NCBI RefSeq assembly: GCF_046630445.1
Contig: NC_092338.1
Span: 337,551,001-337,615,000 of the forward strand
Direction of reading: 5' to 3'
DNA: 64,000 nt
DNA from: Rutidosis leptorrhynchoides
Taxonomy: Eukaryota > Streptophyta > Magnoliopsida > Asterales > Asteraceae
Made by a program: the position numbers and the translations under genes. Below the pieces are notes generated by a model. That model was not told where the DNA came from. It did no database searches and was given only the letters and a program-made list of their open reading frames with translations. Shown here piece by piece: positions 1 through 10,449 of this stretch; position 1 is the first letter of the stretch; every line of letters begins with the position of its first letter.

Positions 1-914
1 TAATATAAATATATATAAGGATATGTATTTATATATACTATAAAATATATATATAAACTTAGTTGATTAATATCACAAGGTGTTAATGAATATACTTGAT
101 ATAGGTTCGTGAATCCGAGGTCAACCCTACATTGTTTCAAATGTCGTCGTATGTATTTTTACTACAAAATACATTAGGTGAGTTTCATTTGATCCCCTTT
201 TACTCTTTACATTTTTGGGGCTGAGAATACATGCAAATGTTTTATTAACTGTTTTACAATAAATATATGCGTGAGTTTCATTTGCTCCCTTTTTAAATGC
301 TTTTGCAATATATATTTTTGGGACTGAGAATACATGCGTTGTTTTTATAACTGTTTTACGAAATAGACACAAGTAATCAAAACTACATTATATGGTTGAA
401 TTATCGAAATCGAATATGCCCCTTTTTATTAAGTCTGGTAATCTAAGAATTAGGGAACAGACACCCTAATTGACGCGAACTCTAAAGATAGATCTATCGG
501 GCCCAACAAGCCCCATCCAAAGTACCGGATGCTTTAGTACTTCGAAATTTATATCATGTCCGAAGGAGGATCCCGGAATGATGGGGATATTCTTATATGC
601 ATATTGTTAATGTCGGTTACCAGGTGTTCAATCCATATGAATGCTATTTTTGTCTCTATGCATGGGACGTATGTTTATGAGAAATGGAAATATGAAATCT
701 TGTGGTCTATTAAAATTATGAAATGATTATTTATGTTAAACTAATGAACTCACCAACCTTTTGGTTGACACTTTTAAGCATGTTTGTTCTCAGGTGTGAA
801 AGAAACCTTCCGCTGTGCATTTTGCTCATTTTAAAGACATGATTTAGAGTCGATCATCGCTCTGGAATCAGTTGTTGGCGACTTCGTCCGGATGGTTTAG
901 GACGGGTCCTTTCA
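1..914 (+). repeat. Element A 5' LTR, right-hand part
   Basis: This stretch is repeated almost exactly at 8454-9367 (constant offset 8453). It ends in CA directly before a primer-binding site, so it is the end of a 5' LTR whose start lies left of the window. The full LTR is seen at the other end of the element (5436-9367, about 3.9 kb). Small ORFs within it are duplicated only because the LTR is duplicated. Confidence 0.93.
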
Positions 915-916
915 GT

Positions 917-928
917 TGGTATCAGAGC
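917..928 (+). promoter_or_regulatory. Element A primer-binding site (iMet tRNA type)
   Basis: TGGTATCAGAGC lies two bases after the LTR end. It is the standard plant LTR-retrotransposon site complementary to the 3' end of initiator tRNA-Met, where minus-strand DNA synthesis begins. It fixes the element's orientation as plus. Confidence 0.93.
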
Positions 929-985
929 GGTGGTCTAAGCGAACCATGTCTGCATTAGTGTGTCTAACAGATAAGTCGTTAGGAT

Positions 986-1014
986 GCATTAGTGAGTCTG
1001 GACTTCGACCGTGT
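986..1014 (+). promoter_or_regulatory. Conserved leader block after the PBS
   Basis: The block containing GCATTAGTGAGTCTGGAC here recurs at 26105-26135 in D, on the minus strand at about 11998-12026 in B, and in a more diverged form at 15466-15490 in C. Position and conservation suggest a cis signal used by the element RNA, for example packaging or dimerisation. The function is inference. Confidence 0.5.
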
Positions 1015-1253
1015 CTGCATGTCAAAAGTTTTGCTTATCATTCGTGTCAAAAATTACCTGCTTATCATTCTTAGAGAATCACTTGCTTATCATTCTTAGT
1101 CTTGACACGTTTTACTGCATTGACTGCATAAATAGTGTATAGACAAAATTCATATCTTAGCGTATCTACTACTGTAGATCTTGCCTGATATCTTCCGTAA
1201 ATTTCTCCGTAATTTAAGGGAACCTGGTACTATATATCTATGCATATTATGCA

Positions 1254-1841
1254 TTGAGAATACCATCCAACTATCAATTACTATCACTAAACTCTTCATA
1301 TCAAAAAAAAAAATTTTTCCTGAGATCGCGTAAGATGGCCTCTACGAATCGATCAAATTCCTCTGACTCCGAAGACAGCGTGACAGGAGCACATCAATCA
1401 GTCAACTATCGTGATTACTGGAGAAAATGGGGGTGGGTTCGCGACATACTCACTCTATGGAGAAGGGAAGAAGGTACTCCATATCATGAACCGAATCTAC
1501 CACCTAACCTTGGAGTACTCGACCCGCTCACCGGCGAACCCGTTCGCAACACCGTTTATACCCTTTTTGCCAGAATTTTTCGTCTTGAGACTACCATTAA
1601 TGGAACTAGAGAAGATATCCGATCTCTACCTCACACTGATAACCAACCAGGGTTAGTAGAAGAAGTTAAAGAACTCCGAGCTCGAGTGTTAACTTTAGAG
1701 AGCATGGTACACAATTTGCAAGTACCATCAGTATCACCAACACCAGTAACATCACCAACCTTAGCACCAACAGCATTAGTACCACCAACAACAACCTCCG
1801 CACCACCAGCTTCGACATCTCATTCAATACCTCAAGTATAA
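1254..1841 (+). CDS. Element A ORF, 195 aa, coiled-coil and Pro/Thr-rich tail
   Basis: This is an intact sense ORF at the position where B and D carry their acidic ORF, about 340 bases after the LTR. The better start may be Met28 (1335), which gives a 168-aa protein beginning MASTNRSNSSDSEDS. The sequence has a Ser/Asp-rich acidic N-terminus, a middle with YWRKWGWVRD, a heptad-like segment around residues 135-155 (LVEEVKELRARVLTLESMV) that looks like a short coiled coil, and a Pro/Thr/Ser-rich C-terminus. I do not recognise a family. It could be a degenerate gag-like or accessory protein of a non-autonomous element, or simply a surviving open frame. The absence of stops and the acidic, Ser-rich start, like that of the B and D ORF, favour a real accessory ORF. 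Confidence 0.5.
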   Translation: MRIPSNYQLLSLNSSYQKKKFFLRSRKMASTNRSNSSDSEDSVTGAHQSVNYRDYWRKWGWVRDILTLWRREEGTPYHEPNLPPNLGVLDPLTGEPVRNTVYTLFARIFRLETTINGTREDIRSLPHTDNQPGLVEEVKELRARVLTLESMVHNLQVPSVSPTPVTSPTLAPTALVPPTTTSAPPASTSHSIPQV

Positions 1842-2076
1842 TCATCGTTCTACGTATCGTTCTATCTATTTTATTTTCGTTCGACATGGCGATTATGTAA
1901 TCTCTAATGTTTTAGAAATTACATATTCTTGTTCTAATGATAAATCAAATGAGATCAATATCACATTAACTCATTAAATTCATGATTACATCTGAAGAAA
2001 ATATATACGTATATATGTTTTCATAAAGATTGTAATTAAAAATTCTTTTGTACAAACTGTTAATGGTGAAAATATT

Positions 2077-2099
2077 TTAACGGGTAGGTAATACCCGAG
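2077..2099 (+). promoter_or_regulatory. Internal polypurine-like motif, element A
   Basis: TTTTAACGGGTAGGTA followed by ATACCCG repeats the motif found immediately before A's own 3' LTR (TTTAACGGGTAGGTAC at 5420-5435). The CGGGTA/TACCCG arms form a short inverted repeat. The same internal copy occurs in B and D, upstream of gag. Confidence 0.5.
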
Positions 2100-3416
2100 G
2101 AGTATTTAGATTTCACATTAATAAGTTACACTGTACATTCTTCGGAATTGATTCAACGATCATTTACTATCCTATTTACAACCACCGATTTACGTATCCG
2201 TTCACCAAAGAACAACTATTTTCATTCAAATTCAATTTCATATTTGGATTTTGATCTATCAGAATCCAACAAGTGGCATAATGAAGAAATAATGGACACA
2301 ATAAAAATTGATTAGAAACAGACTAATTGACAATATGAAATTTTTGTTAAGAAACCACGCTAACAAAATCCTAGTTAACTGTTCCTAGCTAACTGTTAAT
2401 TCCATATTACATTTTATTTATCGCAATTTATTTTATCGCAATTTTAATTCTCGCAATTTTATTTATCGTTATTTAATTTCTGTTAATTACTTTACGCACT
2501 TTATTTATCGTTATTTAATTTCTGTTATTTATTTTACGCACTTTAAATATCGGGACACGTATACAAGGTTTTGACATATCATATCGACGCATCTATATAT
2601 ATTATTTGGAATCACCATAGACACTCTATATGCAGTAATGATCGAGTTCTCTATACAGGGTTGAGGTTGATTCTATAATAATATATATACTTTGAGTTGT
2701 GATCGAGTCTGAGACGTATACGGGTCACGACACGTATTAATTAATTCGAATATTATATATTAAATTACATATGAATTATTGGACTGTCAACTGTGGACTA
2801 TCGACTGTGGACTAATAACATTGGACAATTAAAATGAATTAAAATATTGATTATAACATATAAAACTAAACAATTCTTCAAGTTGCCACTTGATTTCGTC
2901 TTAAACACCATTTGTATCTTCACGATTATATTCTGCGTTCAAACCTTTCATGATTCTTGAAAACACCTCAATCGAGAGGATGAACTAACCGCACTTCATT
3001 TATGAGAGAAAAGATTGATGCATATAGTTATGCACCTGAAAACACTCGGAACCTGAGTAAACGTTTAACACGTAGCCATGCTAATTCTTTTAGCGTTATT
3101 ATTACCGAAAATAACTTTGCATCTGCTGTTCGAGATAGCCAGTTTTGTCACAGCTCCAACAAGTCAACTTCGACTTTTCGTACGAAACATCCTTATTATA
3201 ACGTTTATATATACGCGAGCTCTTTTGTTGTTACCAGGTAACCTTTCATATTCCATCATATTACCATCAGCGTTTAATCATCTAAAAACACAATTTTCCT
3301 GAAACCACCTCGGATTAATAACCGATGATTCAGATATCAAAGCGTTAAATGCAGAGGAAACAGAAAAATGGTGAATGGTCTAAACGGACAAAAGTTTGAT
3401 GATAAAGAAAGGAGTG

Positions 3417-4018
3417 TTGGGAACGCTCAATAGAAAATTGAGTATTGAAAAAACAGATTGAGTTACCCATGAAGGAGACCAAGGACAAATACAAGGACCA
3501 AATCCTATATTCAAAGGATTCAGGTAATTCTGGATCCGTTGAAATCTTTAGAGAATATCTTGCTCCGAAGTCGTGTTAAAATCTTGCGGAAAAATTTTTT
3601 CCTCATCAACCATCGAACTTAGAAATTCCAAAATATCATCATCAATATCTTCGATATTTCTGAGGATATTTTCATAAATATTCTTGTCCGAAATTATATA
3701 CCTCCTCGTGCTTCCTGTGTATCATTATATTGGAAACATTCAATAGAAAATTTAGTACCGAAAAGCTGATTATGTGAAATTATGAAGAAAGCCGTGGACA
3801 AATCACAAAGAATAAGTTTGACTACAAAGAATCCAAATGATTCAATGTCTGTTGAAGTCTTTAGCGAATATCTTGCTCCTTACTCTAAACTCTTGCGGAC
3901 AATATTTTTCATCATCCTCTGATCTTAGAAATTCCAAGATATCATCGTATCTTTCATTATAAATACCCTCCATATTTCTGAAGATATTTTCATAACTATT
4001 CTTATCTAAATCATTAAT
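3417..4018 (+). repeat. Diverged tandem duplication, unit about 310 bp
   Basis: 3417-3700 and 3730-4018 align along their length. Shared landmarks are CAATAGAAAAT near the start, GAATATCTTGCTCC in the middle, CTTAGAAATTCCAA and GATATTTTCATAA near the end. The copies differ at many positions, so the duplication is old. No ORF spans either unit. Confidence 0.75.
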
Positions 4019-4579
4019 CTATTAGAGCTAACAGTGTTACATCATATAGAAACTGTTGGTTTCTATATTCTGTAAACTTTCGAGCTTAAAATATGAATGT
4101 TATTGAAGTAATGTTGGGAACTGATGCATGAGTTAGTATAATATAATGACATTTGATCAACGTGATTATATTACAGTAAGTCATGCTGAGTTCTAATGGG
4201 ACATGATGGTTCACAGTAGATCATACCACCATCATGTGTCATGTTACATAACTCTTTTATTCTAACTAACTTCTGAACATATCAAGAAAGTATATTCTTG
4301 ATAGCTCTATTCTCAATGATTCTGGTAATTTGACAAATCAAATCGTGCTACTACGTTCTTTCTTGATTATAACATTAAATTCATTCGAAACTCCATACTT
4401 ACAAATTCTAGACCATTACTCGTTTTACTAGAGATTGAGAGAAGATTAAAAAGACGAAGAGCTCCGAAACATAAAGGAAGATATAAAACTCGACAACAAC
4501 ACTGAAATTACAATAATTAAAAATTAAAACATCACGACAATTAAAAATTAAAAGAGTACAATCAAACTACTCATCGTCG
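4019..4579. other. Non-coding interior of element A
   Basis: AT-rich sequence between the tandem duplication and the antisense ORF. It probably includes the 3' untranslated region of the antisense gene. Nothing else is recognised. Confidence 0.5.
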
Positions 4580-5035
4580 TCAATTGTCATCTGCAAAGTA
4601 GCGTTCACCAGTCATTTCACCATCCGTGAGGTACTCTGGAGACATCGGTATTTCTCTTGATGCCTCAACTGCTGCTTCAGTTAATTCATCGAGGTAACGA
4701 TAACTCAACGTCTCTTCATCTTCCAGAATCACATACAAAGAAATACGTTTACCACGATCTTCAATGGTATCTTTTATAAAGTACCATTGATCATCGGTAC
4801 ACAGAAAACTTGCCCTACAATCCGCATCATAATCGTCTTTATAAAAGAACACAGACGTAAATTCACACGGGATTTTTTCCTTCAGAAGGGATAGCAAATC
4901 TTGTAAACCAATATCACGAATGTCGATATCTTCAAACGAAATACTGTTGCCCCACTCATATTCCTTCATTTGATTTCGGAAATCACCTCCGTAATGAACA
5001 TCGAATGAAACAATCATTGGGGGAAGTGTTAACAT
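4580..5035 (-). CDS. Antisense ORF in element A, PB1-like protein (151 aa)
   Basis: This is an intact ORF on the strand opposite to the retrotransposon, 400 bases from its 3' LTR. The N-terminal half (residues 7-100) begins IVSFDVHYGGDF, continues with a segment rich in hydrophobic and acidic residues and ends with a strand-like RISLYVILE. That layout resembles the PB1-like domain seen at the N-terminus of some plant MULE-transposase-associated proteins (family memory, moderate). The C-terminus is acidic. The ATG is preceded by ACAAA, a good plant context. A TATA box lies about 100 bases upstream on the same strand, so the gene appears to carry its own promoter and need not rely on the LTR. 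It could be a captured host gene fragment or an antisense accessory gene of the element; I cannot assign a function. Confidence 0.55.
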   Translation of the reverse strand: MLTLPPMIVSFDVHYGGDFRNQMKEYEWGNSISFEDIDIRDIGLQDLLSLLKEKIPCEFTSVFFYKDDYDADCRASFLCTDDQWYFIKDTIEDRGKRISLYVILEDEETLSYRYLDELTEAAVEASREIPMSPEYLTDGEMTGERYFADDN

Positions 5036-5132
5036 TTTGTAGTTTGGGGAGTGTTTGATTTAGATTTTGAGAAAGGTGGAAATATAAAAGAAATATATGT
5101 TTGAATGTATAAAATGAAGTATATGGTTGGTG

Positions 5133-5142
5133 TCTTTATAGT
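5133..5142 (-). promoter_or_regulatory. Probable TATA box of the antisense ORF
   Basis: On the minus strand CACTATAAAGACACC contains a canonical TATAAA core about 100 bases before the ATG at 5035. That leaves room for a start site and a 5' leader of roughly 70 bases. Further upstream are AACGGCTA and AACGG motifs and a run of about 27 A/T bases. Confidence 0.55.
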
Positions 5143-5398
5143 GTAAAAGTGACCGTTGGGATAGCCGTTGGAATTTTTTTTTTACTAACGGCTAAAAAAA
5201 AAAAAAAAAAAAAAAAATTTGGGCAAGTTTTTGGGCGAAGGTGGACGATGCCCGTTAGGACCTCTCTAATGATAGTTTCATTCGTGCTCTTCGAATAATC
5301 GAATTATTTTATCCAGGTTAGACCCTGTGATAAAATTATATTTATCAACTCATATTTGTCATGAAAACATTTTTATTGTTAGCCATGACAACCGCACT

Positions 5399-5435
5399 CA
5401 AATTTCGGGACGAAATTTCTTTAACGGGTAGGTAC
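5399..5435 (+). promoter_or_regulatory. Element A polypurine tract region
   Basis: The inverted repeat AAATTTCGGGACGAAATTT is followed by TTTAACGGGTAGGTAC, directly before the TG that opens the 3' LTR. The same arrangement, with GGGAAGG for GGGTAGG, precedes the 3' LTR of element D. The purine-rich part would prime plus-strand DNA synthesis. Confidence 0.75.
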
Positions 5436-6680
5436 TGTGATGACCCGGGAATTTCCGACCAAATTTAAACTAAATCTTTATATGATTTCGACACGATAAG
5501 CAAAGTCTGTAATATTGAGTCTCGAAAATTCTGAACTATTTTATATATTCAATTGACCTTCGACTGTTCTCGACGATTCACGAACAACTATTTATAAATA
5601 GATACATATATATATTTAAAAATATAAAAATATATATTAATTCGAAATATAATTTGAAATATTATATTATGTAGTTATTAGAATTAATTATGTAAAATAA
5701 TAATAATATATAATAATTATTATTTAAAAAGTATCTATCTATATATATAAATAAAGTATACAGAATAAATATTTTGTGCTTTCGAATTTATTTATTAAAC
5801 GATAGAAGCACTCGTTTATCATTCGATGGTTATTTAAATAAGTTAAGTTCAAACTTAGGTGATTTTAAAATTAACAGTGATCCAAAAATGAGTAATATAA
5901 ATTTTAGGCTTATTAAAAATATATTTAGGAACTGTTTGTTGAATTTTAAAACTTTTTATATTTTACTTTCGATTGGGAGTGAATAATTAATGTAATTTTT
6001 ATTTAATAATTAATGACCGAATTTTATACCATAATGATTAGAATAATTAAAGATAGTTAATTTAAATATTTGGAATTTTTTTCGAAGACTTTTATCCGCC
6101 ACTGATTAATAACGGAGTACAAAATACTATCCCATTAAAACTGTGGTAGGAGAATTTAAAATTTAGGTTGCCTGCTTTTCATATTCACACGTTTTTATTG
6201 TATTAAATTATTAATTTCATTGATTTCTTTTTCTCTATATATTACTTCCACTTGAAAGTGGTTAAGCAAGACACATGACTTTATCGTTTACTACTACCTT
6301 TATATATGTTTCTATTTCAAACAAATAAAAAAAAAAAAAACGCTATTAATCACCCACCACATCATTCCCTATTTTTTTCTTTGCATCGACCACCACCACT
6401 AAACTAATTCTGTTTCTTCTCAAATCAAGTTTTGGACACAATACATGTGAAGAATAATTATTGTTAAAAAGCTTGAGGCCTGCTACTTTCTAAGTTTTAA
6501 ATTGAAAAGAATTAATAGGTGGGTCATGGTCTTAGTGATAACTTACGGAATATATATCTAAAATAAGGAGAGTCCTTATTCTTCTTCTCATTTATCTCTA
6601 CTACTTATTCAACCAACACACATGCACCAACACAACCCAGGTCATCTCTCAACAATATGTTCATATCCTTGTACTCGACA

Positions 6681-6703
6681 TGCATATACATACATACATA
6701 TAT

Positions 6704-6764
<61 letters not shown>
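6681..6764. repeat. TA/TACA microsatellite
   Basis: Interspersed CATA units pass into a pure TA run of about 45 bases, followed by a T-run. The Tyr/Ile-rich frames across it are not genes. Confidence 0.95.
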
Positions 6765-6771
<7 letters not shown>

Positions 6772-7620
6772 TTTTTGCAAACCGATTACCATTTCGTCTT
6801 TAATAAACCACCATCGAATTTTACTACACCACTACTATGTTAATCACTTACTACTGCAGTCCCGTACCCATTTCTTTTCTCTGGTCCGGTTAAACCCACT
6901 CGAGAACATCCAACCACGCAACAGTTTGAACCTCTTGATGTTTCTACGGGTTCCTGTTCCTTTCTGATTATGATCATGAAATAACCACACCACAACCACC
7001 CACCCTGAACCCGCTTACTATTTCTTGTATGTTTATAACCGAGAACCCTCGTCGTATTCACCACCCTCTATTCCTCGATTACCATCAACAACTTAATAAA
7101 TTTGCAACTTAACCCATTTTGTTCTTGCTATTTCTCGATGATCTTAAAGTTAAGGAAACTAAATGAAGTTGAAAGAGAAGATGCAAGATGGTCGACAAAT
7201 TGCTGTTGTGTTGTTTTAAAAAAAAATATATATATAAATAATGAAGATAATAAAGGTGAAACACGTTGGTATGGGTAAAGTCTCTCTGGTTCCTATTTTA
7301 GCCAAAACCAATTTTTAATTATGATGTTGCAGTGAGTTAGCGAGTAAACAAAGGTGATTATTATTCTGTGAAAAAAAAAAAAAAAAAGGAAACGAAGACG
7401 GTGATGCGATGTAATGATAAAGATGATCACGATAGGAATAAGATGTTAAGATTATGATGTTATGATACATAAAATAACGATTTAGATAATGGTGAATTGG
7501 AGACGAGGTGATTATATGATAATGAAGGTGAAACAGTTATATGGGTTTTAATCCACGATTTAAAACAGAAATGTTTAAGCAGAGGATTGGTTAGGCAGGG
7601 TGTTAAGGGAACAAGAGGTT

Positions 7621-7637
7621 ATAGGTTCGAACCTAGG
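7621..7637 (+). repeat. tRNA-like T-arm (B-box) sequence
   Basis: AGGTTCGAACCT matches the polymerase III B-box consensus GGTTCGAAnCC, with self-complementary flanks. It lies in the LTR of element A, about 200 bases before a second, more complete tRNA-like segment. No full cloverleaf is seen. Confidence 0.4.
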
Positions 7638-7798
7638 CTACATCACTAATTTTCTTTTTAGTAATAAAAGTCGCTGTTGGGCCAGGAACGAAGAGTTGGG
7701 CCGTGTATTCACTCTGTTGGGCCGAGTAATTAAGCCAAGTACTACTTGGGCCGAGAGATGGGTTAAATAGAATTAGGCTGGGATTGTAATTAGAAAAG

Positions 7799-7870
7799 CA
7801 GGAGCAGTGGAACGGTTAAGAAGGGTGTCGGGTGTTCGAGAGGTCATGGGTTCGAGTCCCGTTGCGAGCA
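7799..7870 (+). repeat. tRNA-like or SINE-head-like sequence
   Basis: A D-arm-like AGTGGAACGGTTAAG is followed by a T-arm, ATGGGTTCGAGTCCCGT, with a five-pair stem (one G-U). Length and order resemble a degenerate class II tRNA. No convincing acceptor or anticodon stem is seen, so this is a tRNA-derived remnant or SINE head inside the LTR and not a functional tRNA gene. Confidence 0.4.
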
Positions 7871-8150
7871 ATTTATTTTTTTAGCCTATTTGAGGTAGTT
7901 ACTTATCATTATTATTATATGTACTATTATTGTTATTATTATTAATTGTTAGGTTAATTAAATTAATATTAGTATTACTAAAAGTATCAATACTGTAAAT
8001 TTATCATTTTTATTAGAATGAGTATTACCATTGTAATGAACATTTTATCAAAATTATCATTTTTGTTATCAAATTTATCATTAGTATTATCATTAGAAAC
8101 TATCATTTAAAAGTAACATTTTAATATTATCATTATTATCATTAGTTGTA

Positions 8151-8151
<1 letters not shown>

Positions 8152-8225
<74 letters not shown>
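8152..8225. repeat. ATT microsatellite
   Basis: Roughly 24 consecutive ATT units occur inside the 3' LTR of element A, in a wider ATT-rich region. Confidence 0.95.
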
Positions 8226-8226
<1 letters not shown>

Positions 8227-9367
8227 CATTATTATTAATTTCAAATCTAATTATTACTATCACAATATTATTCTTATTATAATTATTATTTTACAAACAA
8301 ATGATATCAATATAAAAATATATATTTATTACATATATCATAAGTATACTAATTTCAGATTTTAATATATTACCTAATATAATATTATTTATATTAATGT
8401 AACATCTAATAAAGTGTATATATCATATAAGTATTACCCCAAATTATAAGGATTAATATAAATATATATAAGGATATGTATTTATATATACTATAAAATA
8501 TATATATAAACTTAGTTGATTAATATCACAAGGTGTTAATGAATATACTTGATATAGGTTCGTGAATCCGAGGTCAACCCTACATTGTTTCAAATGTCGT
8601 CGTATGTATTTTTACTACAAAATACATTAGGTGAGTTTCATTTGATCCCCTTTTACTCTTTACATTTTTGGGGCTGAGAATACATGCAAATGTTTTATTA
8701 ACTGTTTTACAATAAATATATGCGTGAGTTTCATTTGCTCCCTTTTTAAATGCTTTTGCAATATATATTTTTGGGACTGAGAATACATGCGTTGTTTTTA
8801 TAACTGTTTTACGAAATAGACACAAGTAATCAAAACTACATTATATGGTTGAATTATCGAAATCGAATATGCCCCTTTTTATTAAGTCTGGTAATCTAAG
8901 AATTAGGGAACAGACACCCTAATTGACGCGAACTCTAAAGATAGATCTATCGGGCCCAACAAGCCCCATCCAAAGTACCGGATGCTTTAGTACTTCGAAA
9001 TTTATATCATGTCCGAAGGAGGATCCCGGAATGATGGGGATATTCTTATATGCATATTGTTAATGTCGGTTACCAGGTGTTCAATCCATATGAATGCTAT
9101 TTTTGTCTCTATGCATGGGACGTATGTTTATGAGAAATGGAAATATGAAATCTTGTGGTCTATTAAAATTATGAAATGATTATTTATGTTAAACTAATGA
9201 ACTCACCAACCTTTTGGTTGACACTTTTAAGCATGTTTGTTCTCAGGTGTGAAAGAAACCTTCCGCTGTGCATTTTGCTCATTTTAAAGACATGATTTAG
9301 AGTCGATCATCGCTCTGGAATCAGTTGTTGGCGACTTCGTCCGGATGGTTTAGGACGGGTCCTTTCA

Positions 9368-10144
9368 CTTATCACCGTTTTCCTCCCACTTTCTTTTGAC
9401 TTGCTTCACATTGGCCTCTTCAGCAGTCTGTTCTTTAATTCTTTCTTCAATTTGGTTCACGAGTTTGTGAGCCATTCTACATGCTTGTTGTATGGAGGCG
9501 GGCTCGTGTGAACTTATATCTTCTTGGATTCTTTCCGGTAATCCTTTCACAAACGCGTCGATCTTCTCTTCCTCATCTTCGAATGCTCCCGGACACAATA
9601 GGCACAATTCTGTGAATCGTCTTTCGTACGTGGTAATATCAAATCCTTGGGTTCGTAACCCTCTAAGTTCTGTCTTGAGCTTATTGACCTCGGTTCTGGG
9701 ACGGTACTTCTCGTTCATCAAGTGCTTGAATGCTGACCACGGTAGTGCGTACGCATCGTCTTGTCCCACTTGCTCTAGATAGGTATTCCACCATGTTAAC
9801 GCAGAACCTGTGAAGGTATGCGTAGCGTACTTTACTTTGTCCTCTTCAGTACACTTACTTATGGCAAACACCGATTCGACCTTCTCGGTCCACTGTTTCA
9901 ATCCGATCGGTCCTTCGGTTCCATCAAATTCCAAAGGTTTGCAGGCAGTGAATTCTTTGTAGGTGCATCCTACACGATTTCCTGTACTGCTAGATCCAAG
10001 GTTATTGTTGGTATGTAGCGCAGCCTGTACTGCGGCTATGTTTGAAGCTAGAAAAGTACGGAATTCCTCTTCATTCATATTCACGGTGTGTCGAGTAGTC
10101 AGTGCCATTTCCTTCAAAATAGTTAAATGGAACAAGTTAATCAT
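9368..10144 (-). CDS. gag: Gag, N-terminal 259 codons, element B (interrupted)
   Basis: This is the N-terminal part of the Gag-Pol frame of a Tekay-like Ty3 retrotransposon. It covers the capsid-like domain, including [15 protein letters not shown] and the [17 protein letters not shown] region that is characteristic of plant retrotransposon gag. It starts at 10144, with an equally likely start at Met13 (10108, MALTTRHT). It stops after WEENGDK, where element A is inserted; everything downstream (zinc knuckles, protease, RT, integrase) is displaced out of the window. About six residues differ from the D copy over this length. Confidence 0.9.
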
Positions 10145-10239
10145 ACAGAATATTAAGAGTAGTTAATAGTATTTCGTAGCATAATATGAACTCATTTATA
10201 AAAGCTTTTTCTTCATATTAGCGTTTTATAAGTTTAAAT

Positions 10240-10262
10240 TCGGGTAGTACCTACCCGTTAAG
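10240..10262 (-). promoter_or_regulatory. Internal polypurine-like motif, element B
   Basis: The minus strand reads TTAACGGGTAGGTACTACCCG, about 100 bases upstream of gag and downstream of the F-box ORF. It is identical in position and sequence to the copy in D (27869-27889). Confidence 0.55.
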
Positions 10263-10449
10263 TTCATACTTAGTAGCTAATATACAATTCAACTACTACA
10301 ATTCTATATGAAAAACTGATTATAATAATATTTCGCGTTCAAACTTTTATACAATATTTTACAAACTTACAATACCGCTTATTTTACATAAAGCATGAAA
10401 TATAGCACACAATAACTTTGATACAAGATAGTTGTGAAGATAATTCTAG

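Larger units (their letters stand above)
915..5435 (+). mobile_element. Interior of element A, a non-autonomous Ty3-type LTR element
   Basis: The 4.5 kb between PBS and 3' LTR contains no gag, protease, RT, RNase H or integrase that I can recognise. What it holds is a sense ORF at 1254-1841, a diverged tandem duplication at 3417-4018, an antisense ORF at 4580-5035 and a 3' polypurine region. From 1842 to 3416 I see only AT-rich non-coding sequence with a polypurine-like motif at 2077-2099. The leader after the PBS closely matches that of elements B and D, so A is probably a non-autonomous partner mobilised by their proteins (inference). Confidence 0.85.
5436..9367 (+). repeat. Element A 3' LTR (3932 bp)
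   Basis: It runs from TGTGATGACCCGGG to TTTCA, and the last 914 bases match the 5' LTR at the start of the window. It directly abuts B's gag after a Lys codon, so 9368-9372 (CTTAT) is the expected right copy of the target duplication; the left copy is outside the window. It contains TA-, ATT- and A-rich simple repeats and two tRNA-like T-arm sequences. No protein-coding sequence is supported. Confidence 0.92.

Noticed and set aside
127..372. 81-aa minus-strand frame, identical at 8580-8825
   Set aside because: It lies in element A's LTR and is repeated only because the LTR is; no start context or domain.
6622..6967. Tyr/Ile-rich frames
   Set aside because: Translated TA microsatellite and T-run.
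7799..7870. Functional tRNA gene
   Set aside because: No acceptor stem or convincing anticodon arm; only the T-arm and part of a D-arm fit.
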